NCBI GenBank assembly: GCA_031290715.1
Contig: JAITNA010000146.1
Coordinates: 1 to 6,128 of the forward strand
Direction of reading: 5' to 3'
DNA: 6,128 nucleotides
From: Eubacteriales Family XIII. Incertae Sedis bacterium
GTDB lineage: Bacteria > Bacillota > Clostridia > Peptostreptococcales > Anaerovoracaceae
Of the stretch, positions 1 to 5,383 are shown one piece after another (the stretch's first letter is position 1; the number at the start of each line of letters is the position of its first letter). The notes beneath the pieces are model-generated. The model made no database searches, had not been told where the DNA came from, and was given only the letters and a program-made list of their open reading frames with translations. Made by a program: the position numbers and the translations under genes.

Positions 1-43
1 CAATCAACTGCAGCACAATAACGACGGGCGCACAGCGAAAATA
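1..43. other. Left-edge stretch with no assignable gene
   Basis: These bases precede the promoter region. On the plus strand, reading frames that enter from the left edge stop at 19-21 (TAA), 42-44 (TAA) and 71-73 (TAA). Any of them could be the tail of an upstream gene, but the tails are too short and featureless to choose between. I see no convincing terminator hairpin or RNA gene here. Confidence 0.4.
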
Positions 44-69
44 ATTGTCATTACATATGTCTTGACAAT
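44..69. promoter_or_regulatory. Palindromic operator candidate 1, over the -35 box
   Basis: A 26-base palindrome has 7-base arms ATTGTCA (44-50) and TGACAAT (63-69). Its core ACATATGT (53-60) is itself a perfect palindrome about the same centre (between 56 and 57). Only the two base pairs 51-52 against 61-62 break full symmetry. It covers the -35 box at 62-67. Palindromes at this position are typical of autoregulated type II toxin-antitoxin operons, where the antitoxin, alone or with the toxin, represses. Operator function is inferred. Confidence 0.55.
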
Positions 70-90
70 GTAAGCTAATAGCTGTACATT
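62..90 (+). promoter_or_regulatory. Sigma-70/sigma-A type promoter of the toxin-antitoxin remnant
   Basis: A perfect -35 box TTGACA (62-67) is followed by a 17-base spacer and a good -10 box TACATT (85-90). Transcription would start near 97, just before the ribosome binding site at 102-108. No other good promoter is visible before the folate cyclo-ligase gene at 258, so this one probably serves both the remnant reading frame and that gene. The box match and spacing are seen directly; use of the promoter and its targets are inferred. Confidence 0.72.
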
Positions 91-91
91 G
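66..91. promoter_or_regulatory. Palindromic operator candidate 2, over spacer and -10 box
   Basis: An imperfect 26-base inverted repeat: CAATGTAAGCT (66-76), spacer AAT (77-79), then AGCT-G-TACATTG (80-91). The right arm matches the reverse complement of the left arm apart from one extra base (G84). It covers the promoter spacer and the -10 box. Its centre lies 22 bases from that of the first palindrome, about two helical turns, so two bound dimers could sit on the same DNA face. TACAT or its complement recurs at 52-56, 68-72 and 85-89. Function is inferred from position and symmetry. Confidence 0.5.
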
Positions 92-101
92 CACATTGAT
101 T

Positions 102-108
102 GGAGGTG
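102..108 (+). promoter_or_regulatory. Ribosome binding site of the antitoxin remnant
   Basis: GGAGGTG (102-108) lies 6 bases before the ATG at 115. It is a near-ideal Shine-Dalgarno match at near-ideal spacing and fixes the start of the remnant reading frame. It shows that translation initiation of the former antitoxin survives although the gene body does not. Confidence 0.8.
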
Positions 109-152
109 AAAATCATGGCTACTACCAGTATTACGATTCGTATGGATGAAAC

Positions 153-239
153 ATTGATGAAACAAACAGGATCGTGTACAGAATCCATGATGAGCAAATT
201 GAAATTGCGCAGTGCGGGTCGCATTATCGGGATTCATAG
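153..239 (+). pseudogene. C-terminal fragment of a Txe/YoeB-family toxin
   Basis: In the frame of base 153, 28 codons up to TAG 237-239 contain IDETNRIVYRIHDEQIEIAQ followed by CGSHYRDS. This resembles the end of Txe/YoeB ribosome-dependent mRNA endonucleases, where an (H/N)RLVY motif carries the catalytic arginine (Arg65 in E. coli YoeB) and a terminal C..HY carries catalytic His83-Tyr84. The equivalents are R at 168-170 and HY at 222-227. The frame has a TGA at 147-149 and no start, so the N-terminal two thirds of a roughly 85-residue toxin, including the catalytic glutamate, is gone. It lies in another frame from the antitoxin start and cannot be made as toxin. RelB/DinJ-like antitoxins do occur paired with Txe/YoeB toxins in Bacillota. 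Bases 153-166 read sensibly both as antitoxin (TLMKQ) and as toxin (IDETN), which places the deletion junction there. Confidence 0.74.
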
Positions 240-241
240 CA

Positions 242-247
242 GGGGAG
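242..247 (+). promoter_or_regulatory. Ribosome binding site supporting the TTG start of the folate gene
   Basis: GGGGAG (242-247) lies 10 bases before TTG 258, slightly long but usable. It follows the toxin fragment's stop (237-239) directly, so it was probably the native initiation site of this gene when the toxin gene was intact. The in-frame stop at 237-239 limits any upstream start, and no ATG or GTG lies in frame between that stop and the conserved N-terminal helix. Confidence 0.55.
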
Positions 248-257
248 CCATGAAGCC

Positions 258-938
258 TTGAACCCAAACGAGCAAAAAAAAACCTTGCGAAAAGCATACA
301 AACAACCACGCCGCCTTCTGCCGGCACACGAACGCGCGGAAACGGACCGGCGCATCGCGGCGCGGCTCTTCGCGTCTGATTTCTACCGATACGCGAGAGG
401 GATATTCCTCTATGTCAGCGTGGAAGAGGAAGTGGATACGCGCGGGATCATCACGCGCGCGCTGTCGGACGGAAAGGCCGTGTACGCCCCCCGCACAAAA
501 GGGAACGGCGGCATGGACGCTGTGCGAATCGAAAGCGCCGAAGCGCTGACGGCCGGCGCCTTCGGAATTCCCGAGCCCTCGGCCGCGCTGCCCGCCGCAA
601 GAGCAGATGAGCTCGACCTCATCCTCGTCCCAAGTTTGGCCTGCGATATCTATGGGACAAGGATCGGATACGGCGGCGGGTTTTACGACCGCTTTCTGGC
701 GCAGATCACCGCCGCGGCACAAGGAACAAACGAAGCGGGCCGCGCGGCGAAAATCCCGGCGAAAAGTTCTGACAGCGCGGCACAGATCCCGGCAGACGCA
801 AAAACGCCGCTCACAATCGCGCTGCAACGCAAGGCTTTCCTGTTTGAGAGTGCCCTGCCGCGCGAAGACTGCGATATCGCCGTGAGATATATCCTGACCG
901 AAGAGGGCTTCAGATTCAGCCGGATCCCCCGGGAGTAG
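258..938 (+). CDS. fthC: 5-formyltetrahydrofolate cyclo-ligase (MTHFS)
   Basis: This cytosolic enzyme (EC 6.3.3.2) uses ATP to convert 5-formyltetrahydrofolate to 5,10-methenyltetrahydrofolate, returning a stored or inhibitory folate to one-carbon metabolism. The 226-residue product shows the family order: a basic N-terminal helix KKTLRKAYKQPRR (7-19), the strand IFLYVSVEEEVDT (49-61) with the conserved E-V-D-T, the strand LILVPSLACD (121-130), and the glycine-rich signature GTRIGYGGGFYDRFL (133-147). The C-terminal ALPREDCDIAVRYILTEEG (199-217) matches the usual LP...HD...D.I.TE ending. Family members are usually about 180-200 residues; the excess is an Ala/Lys-rich insert at about 150-184. 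The start is TTG, supported by GGGGAG 10 bases upstream, and it overlaps the stop of the antitoxin remnant. The 3' end overlaps the convergent transporter gene by 23 bases. A run of nine A (274-282) lies in codons 6-9. The symbol follows E. coli usage (also ygfA). Confidence 0.94.
   Translation: MNPNEQKKTLRKAYKQPRRLLPAHERAETDRRIAARLFASDFYRYARGIFLYVSVEEEVDTRGIITRALSDGKAVYAPRTKGNGGMDAVRIESAEALTAGAFGIPEPSAALPAARADELDLILVPSLACDIYGTRIGYGGGFYDRFLAQITAAAQGTNEAGRAAKIPAKSSDSAAQIPADAKTPLTIALQRKAFLFESALPREDCDIAVRYILTEEGFRFSRIPRE
916..938. other. Convergent 3' overlap of the folate gene and transporter gene
   Basis: The last 23 bases of the folate cyclo-ligase (stop TAG 936-938) are also the last 23 bases of the minus-strand transporter gene (stop TGA 918-916). 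With no intergenic gap there is no conventional hairpin plus T-run terminator between the units. Transcripts from the two strands are therefore likely to overlap unless termination occurs inside coding sequence or through Rho. Confidence 0.85.
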
Positions 939-2094
939 AATCCTCCCCGTCCCCCTTTTCCCCCTTGTCCTTTTTCCGCCGCCGCCCAAACTTGTGTACC
1001 GGCGGCACGACCGCCGAACGGTAGTTGACATTCAGCACATTCAGCACATAGACAAAGAGGGGGACGCCGATGAGCATACCCCACATGCCGAGGTAGCGCT
1101 CCGCGACGATGAGCACGAGGAACACAATGCTGACCGGCAAAAGTGTCCGCTGTGACATCAGCTTGGGATTCAGGAAGTAGGCCTCCAAACAGTGGATAAC
1201 GGCGATCATGATCAGCACTTCGACGATCTTGAAAAGCCCCCCCACGTTGAACGCGATGATCGTCAGCGGGATCAGCGAGATGAACGCGCCCGCCACGGGA
1301 ATGAGCCCCAGGATAAAGATCATGATGCCAAGCGCCAGAATGTTCGGGAAACCCGTGATCGTGAGATAGACCATAGACACCGCGCAATTGATCGCCGCGA
1401 TGAGTACCTGCACCTTCATGACCTTGCCGAAGGTATAGCAAAAGCTGCCCGCAAACAGGATGAAATACCGATAGATGAAAGAGATTCTGCTCGTTTCTAT
1501 CGTCTTGCCGATACGGAAGATTTTTTCCTTTTCAAGCAGGAGCAGAAAACTCAGCAGAACGGCCAACAGCAGATTGAGGATAAAGCTCCCCGCCGAGGAC
1601 AGCCCGCTCAAAAGCAGCTGCCCGGCCCGCCCGACATATTCGTTGACGTCGATCTGACCGGCCAAAGAACGCAGGCCCGGATCCAAATCCTCGAGCAGCG
1701 CCTCAAAATCAAAGTGGCTGAACGAACGCGCAATGTCCGTGATCTGCTTCACGAGGATCGGCGTATAGTAGATACTGAACCAGATCACAAGCCCGAGCAC
1801 GACAAGATAAATGACGAGCAGCACCACACCGTCCGGAATCTTCGGCAGCCGCGTTTTCCCCAGGCCGTACTGCGCGTATTTCTGCAAATGGAAAAAGACA
1901 AAGGTAAGGATGAATATGACGATGGCGAGATTGAGCATGAACCACAGTGTCACAAGCATGAGGACAAGCACGACGACCGTAATGACGCGCCCGCGCATAT
2001 CGGTAGGCATATGGACGCCAAGCGGCTCAATCCCTCCCCTTTGATCTTTCCTGTCCTGATTATTGCCCTGATTATTGTCCCTGTCCTTGCTCAC
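916..2094 (-). CDS. AI-2E family membrane protein (PF01594), complete
   Basis: This 392-residue polytopic inner-membrane protein belongs to the AI-2E/PerM/TqsA-like superfamily. Characterised members export autoinducer-2 or act as cation/proton antiporters, so the substrate cannot be named from sequence. It has a very hydrophilic N-terminus (1-35, Asn/Asp/Gln/Arg-rich) and paired membrane segments at about 37-70. A segment at 88-110 is followed by a soluble stretch (about 111-165), then more segments at about 168-187, 207-245, 250-305 and 318-355. Family hallmarks are ILGLIPVAGAFISLIPL (261-277), the E-x5-NPKL element (304-312) and a closing GMWGMLIGVPLFVYVLNVL (336-354). The tail is basic then acidic (RRRKKDKGEKGDGEDS, 371-386). 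It starts with GTG at 2094, overlapping the dnaE stop as GTGA, with AGAGGA (2109-2104) 9 bases before the start, so it is probably translationally coupled to dnaE. It is a divergent paralogue of the protein upstream of dnaE. Confidence 0.93.
   Translation of the reverse strand: MSKDRDNNQGNNQDRKDQRGGIEPLGVHMPTDMRGRVITVVVLVLMLVTLWFMLNLAIVIFILTFVFFHLQKYAQYGLGKTRLPKIPDGVVLLVIYLVVLGLVIWFSIYYTPILVKQITDIARSFSHFDFEALLEDLDPGLRSLAGQIDVNEYVGRAGQLLLSGLSSAGSFILNLLLAVLLSFLLLLEKEKIFRIGKTIETSRISFIYRYFILFAGSFCYTFGKVMKVQVLIAAINCAVSMVYLTITGFPNILALGIMIFILGLIPVAGAFISLIPLTIIAFNVGGLFKIVEVLIMIAVIHCLEAYFLNPKLMSQRTLLPVSIVFLVLIVAERYLGMWGMLIGVPLFVYVLNVLNVNYRSAVVPPVHKFGRRRKKDKGEKGDGEDSTPGGSG
2056..2079 (-). repeat. Two-copy 12-base tandem repeat in the transporter 5' end
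   Basis: CTGATTATTGCC (2056-2067) and CTGATTATTGTC (2068-2079) are adjacent 12-base units differing at one base. On the coding strand they encode DNNQ-GNNQ in the hydrophilic N-terminal tail (residues 6-13). The unit length is a multiple of three, so gain or loss of a copy would keep the frame. Confidence 0.85.
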
Positions 2095-5000
2095 GATGCG
2101 TTTTCCTCTTTTTGCCTCATCAGAAAATCCTCTACGACGTCGATCGGCGTGACCTTCGCCGCGAAGACCAACGGCTCGTCGTCGCCCTTGCTCGCGTCCT
2201 TGCCGCGGACGACCACGATCTCGCCCGCCCGAATCGCGTCGCCCGACTTCATGAAAGCCTTGTTTGTCACAAGCACCTTCACGGTGCCGGCGATATCCTC
2301 CAACATGATCACCGCCATCGGCTTGCCCGATTTTCGCGCGTTGAAATTCTTCGCGCTGCTGATCTGCCCTACCATTATAACATCTGCGGCGGGATTGCGA
2401 TTCGGATATTCTTCCGGATGGTTGATTTCGTCGCTTGTGCAGTTGGCGACCTCGTCGATGATCCAGCGGTAGCCGTCGAGCGGATGCCCGGAGAAATAGA
2501 TACCGAGGACGTCCCGCTCGAGCGCCAGTTTGTGGCTCAGCTCAAAGTCGGGGCCGCAGCTCTCCTTTTCCGTTTCGACAGACTCCTCCGAAATCAAGCC
2601 GAACAGGGTTTCCTGCCCCGCCATAATCTTGCCCTTTTCTTTCTTCGTCTGCTCCGAATAGCGCTGATACAGGCGCAGCGCGCCGGCCCTGTTGTCCAAG
2701 ATACAGTCAAAAGCGCCCGTTAAAATGAGGTTTTCTATCGCCTTCGAGCCGGCCCGCGAAGCGTCGATGTGATCGGCAAAATCACGAATGCTCTCGATCT
2801 TCACGCCCGATTCCCGCAGGTCGATAATGGCGTCGATCGCGTTATCGCCGCAGCCTTTGACGCTGCGCAGCCCCATGCGGATTTTGCCGTTTTCCACGCT
2901 GAAACGCTTGTCGCTTTTCAGCACATCGGGCGGCAATACCTCGATGCCCATCTCTTGGCTGTTGTGTATATACTGCGCGATTTTCGAGCCATCCCCGCCC
3001 ATGAAGCTCGTCATGAGGGCCGCCATGAACTCCGCCGGGTAGTGGGCCTTGAGATAAGCCGTCCGGTACGCGATCACCGCATAGGCCGCGGCGTGGCTCT
3101 TGTTGAACGCGTAGGCCGCGAAAGCCGCCATGTCGTCGAAAATCTTGTTCGCGGCGCGTTCGGAAATACCGTTCGCAACGCAGCCCGGAACATCGCGCCC
3201 GTCCGGTGATTTGAGCCCTTTCACAAAGTACTCGCGCTGCTGAAGCATGACGCTTTCCTTCTTCTTGCTCATCGCGCGCCGCACCTCGTCGCTGCGCCCA
3301 TAATCATAGCCGGCAAGGTCGCGGACGATCTGCATGACCTGTTCCTGATAGATGATCACGCCGTAAGTAACGGAGAGAATGGGCTCCAGTTCGGGCGTGT
3401 CGTAGCGAATCGCACCGGGGTTGTTCCTGTTTTTCAGGTAGCTCGGAATCGAGTCCATCGGCCCCGGCCGATACAGGGCGATCCCCACCGTGATGTCCTC
3501 AAAATCCGTCGGCCGCATCTTCTTGATGAAGTCGCGCATCCCGGCGTTTTCAAGCTGAAAAACCCCGTCCGTATTGCCGTCCGCAATAAGGCTGTACGCC
3601 CGCGCGTCGTCCATATCCATTTGGGAAAAATCGATGGTGACGCCGTGGTTTTTTTCAATCATCTTGATCGCGTCGTCAATGACCGAGAGGTTGCGCAGCC
3701 CGAGGAAATCCATTTTCAGCAAGCCGAGCTTCTCGATTGTCGTCATTGTGAACTGCGTGGATATCCCGTTTTTTGAATTAAACAGGGGTACGTATTCGTC
3801 GAGTGATTTTCGCGTAATCACAACACCCGCCGCGTGTGTGCCCGCGTGCCGCGATTTGCCTTCGAGTATTTTCGCGTATTCAAAAAGCTGCGCGACCTGT
3901 TTGTCGCCGCGGATCGCATCCTGAAGCTTCGGCTCCGCGGCGATGGCGTCTTTGAGCGATATCCCCAGTGTGTCGGGAATGAGCTTCGCCAGTCTGTCCA
4001 CCGCCGCATACTCCATCCCGAGCACGCGCCCGACGTCGCGCACCACGGCCTTCGCCTTCATCGTCCCAAAGGTGATGATCTGCGCGACCTTATCCTCGCC
4101 GTACTTGGCGATCACATAGTCGATGACCTCGCCCCGCCGCTCGTCGCAAAAATCGATGTCGATATCCGGCATGCTGACCCGCTCGGGATTGAGAAAACGC
4201 TCAAAAATCAAATTGTACTTGATCGGGTCGATGTCCGTGATCCGCAGCGCGTACGAAACGATGCTGCCCGCCGCGCTCCCCCGCCCCGGCCCGACGGGAA
4301 TCCCGCTGTCCCGCGCATACCGGATGAAGTCCCAAACAATGAGAAAATACTCAACAAATCCCATATTTTCAATAATACCGAGTTCGTGTTCAAGCCGCCC
4401 CCGAAATTGCTCTTTTTTTGTGCCGTAACGATAATCAAGCCCGTCCTCGCACAGTTCGCGGAGGTATTCACGATTTGACCTTCCCTCGGGCGCCGTAAAT
4501 TCCGGTAAATGCCGGCCGGAGAAGTCGATCTCGGCATGACAGCGTTCCGCGATTTTCTGCGTGTTGTCAACCGCCTCGGGAACATCCGGAAAAGCCGCCC
4601 GCATCTCCTCCTCGGAGCGGAAATAAAATTGGTCGCCCGTAAAACGCATGCGCGCTTCTTCCTCGCGCGTCTTGCCCGTCTGAATGCAAAGCAGGACGTC
4701 ATGCGCGTCGGCGTGTTCCCGCCGCAGATAGTGGATGTCGTTCGTCGCGGCAAGCGGAATGCCCGTTTCCGCGCTGAGCCGCATCATCGGCGCGAGGATG
4801 ACGTCCTCCTCTTCAAGCCCCTGATTCTGTATCTCCAAAAAGAAATTGTCTTTCCCGAAAATCCCCTGAAAAATCAGCGCTTCCTCTTTCGCGGCCTTGT
4901 AGTTGGCGGCCTCGTCATATACGGCCGTCCCGTAGCCGTACAGCAGTTTTTTCGGCACATCGCCCGCGATACAGCCCGACAGCGCGATCAGCCCGCCGCT

Positions 5001-5381
5001 GTATTTCGCGAGCAGCTCTTTGTCAACCCGCGGCTTGTAGTAATAGCCCCTCGTATTGCCGGCGGATACGAGCTTGATGAGGTTCTTGTACCCCTCGTCC
5101 GTTTCCGCGAGCAAAATCAGATGGCCCAGTTCACGGTCAAACGCGGAATCCCGGTCGTCCATCGTGCGCGCGGCCGTATATATCTCGCACCCGAGGATCG
5201 GATGAATGCCCTTCTCCTTCGCCGCGTTGTAAAAATCAATCACGCCGAACATATTGCCGTGATCCGTAATGGCCAGACTATCCATCCCCATCTCGGCCGC
5301 GGCATCAACAAGCTCGCCTACCCCCGCAAGACCATCCAGCAAACTATATTCCGTGTGTACATGCAAATGCGCAAATGCCAT
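2091..5381 (-). CDS. dnaE: DNA polymerase III subunit alpha (DnaE)
   Basis: This is the C-family replicative DNA polymerase, 1096 residues. The PHP domain spans about 3-220 and keeps HLHVHTEYSLLDG (5-17), ITDHGN (38-43), GCEIY (64-68), GHLILL (86-91), SGCIAG (135-140) and NDIHYL (214-219). These metal-ligand positions mark the PHP type associated with proofreading exonuclease activity. The palm carries GPGRGSAAGS (364-373) and PDIDIDF (405-411) with catalytic D406 and D408; the third aspartate is D558 in KMDFLGLR (556-563). These match E. coli D401, D403 and D555. Fingers follow (e.g. ALYRPGPMD 635-643, YQEQVMQI 678-685, FNKSHAAAYA 759-768), then helix-hairpin-helix (about 835-890), an internal clamp-binding motif QETLF (923-927) and an OB fold (about 1000-1080). 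Few residues follow the OB fold, so it is shorter than the roughly 1150-1180 residues of many PHP-intact homologues. AAGGAG (5392-5387) precedes the ATG by 5 bases, and the start is 2 bases after the upstream stop. Confidence 0.98.
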   Translation of the reverse strand: MAFAHLHVHTEYSLLDGLAGVGELVDAAAEMGMDSLAITDHGNMFGVIDFYNAAKEKGIHPILGCEIYTAARTMDDRDSAFDRELGHLILLAETDEGYKNLIKLVSAGNTRGYYYKPRVDKELLAKYSGGLIALSGCIAGDVPKKLLYGYGTAVYDEAANYKAAKEEALIFQGIFGKDNFFLEIQNQGLEEEDVILAPMMRLSAETGIPLAATNDIHYLRREHADAHDVLLCIQTGKTREEEARMRFTGDQFYFRSEEEMRAAFPDVPEAVDNTQKIAERCHAEIDFSGRHLPEFTAPEGRSNREYLRELCEDGLDYRYGTKKEQFRGRLEHELGIIENMGFVEYFLIVWDFIRYARDSGIPVGPGRGSAAGSIVSYALRITDIDPIKYNLIFERFLNPERVSMPDIDIDFCDERRGEVIDYVIAKYGEDKVAQIITFGTMKAKAVVRDVGRVLGMEYAAVDRLAKLIPDTLGISLKDAIAAEPKLQDAIRGDKQVAQLFEYAKILEGKSRHAGTHAAGVVITRKSLDEYVPLFNSKNGISTQFTMTTIEKLGLLKMDFLGLRNLSVIDDAIKMIEKNHGVTIDFSQMDMDDARAYSLIADGNTDGVFQLENAGMRDFIKKMRPTDFEDITVGIALYRPGPMDSIPSYLKNRNNPGAIRYDTPELEPILSVTYGVIIYQEQVMQIVRDLAGYDYGRSDEVRRAMSKKKESVMLQQREYFVKGLKSPDGRDVPGCVANGISERAANKIFDDMAAFAAYAFNKSHAAAYAVIAYRTAYLKAHYPAEFMAALMTSFMGGDGSKIAQYIHNSQEMGIEVLPPDVLKSDKRFSVENGKIRMGLRSVKGCGDNAIDAIIDLRESGVKIESIRDFADHIDASRAGSKAIENLILTGAFDCILDNRAGALRLYQRYSEQTKKEKGKIMAGQETLFGLISEESVETEKESCGPDFELSHKLALERDVLGIYFSGHPLDGYRWIIDEVANCTSDEINHPEEYPNRNPAADVIMVGQISSAKNFNARKSGKPMAVIMLEDIAGTVKVLVTNKAFMKSGDAIRAGEIVVVRGKDASKGDDEPLVFAAKVTPIDVVEDFLMRQKEENAS

Positions 5382-5383
5382 TG

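Larger units (their letters stand above)
115..261 (+). pseudogene. Truncated RelB/DinJ-family antitoxin, 48-codon chimeric frame
   Basis: The ATG at 115 opens a 48-codon frame ending at TGA 259-261. Residues 1-17 (MATTSITIRMDETLMKQ) look like the N-terminus of RelB/DinJ antitoxins: the DNA-contacting beta strand and first helix of the ribbon-helix-helix fold, which usually begin MA-TTSITIRMDE-LKKQ. From about residue 18 (base 166) the family pattern stops. The remaining 31 codons are the out-of-frame reading of a toxin fragment. Family members are usually about 80-100 residues, so most of the dimerising fold and the whole toxin-binding tail are missing, and the peptide is unlikely to work as an antitoxin. 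Its stop overlaps the TTG start of the next gene (TTGA, 258-261), so its translation could deliver ribosomes to that gene, a leader-peptide-like role. The family call rests on pattern recognition over 17 residues. Confidence 0.72.

Noticed and set aside
250..252. ATG as the start of the folate cyclo-ligase
   Set aside because: It is in the remnant antitoxin frame, not the cyclo-ligase frame, and runs into the TGA at 259-261 after three codons.
115..261. A functional small antitoxin or novel 48-residue protein
   Set aside because: Only the first 17 residues fit a known family; the rest is the shifted reading of a toxin tail. A regulatory role as a translated leader remains possible, but not an antitoxin function.
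234..1031. A 265-codon minus-strand open frame opposite the folate gene
   Set aside because: The plus strand here encodes a clear cyclo-ligase with its full signature. The minus-strand product is Arg/Cys-rich with no family pattern, and the frame also runs through the transporter's 3' end.
1192..2472. A 426-codon open frame on the plus strand, very rich in Asp, His, Arg and Gln in its first 300 codons
   Set aside because: It is the antisense of a strongly hydrophobic transporter gene and the dnaE 3' end. Antisense of membrane-segment codons gives exactly this charged, low-complexity composition, and it has no recognisable domain.
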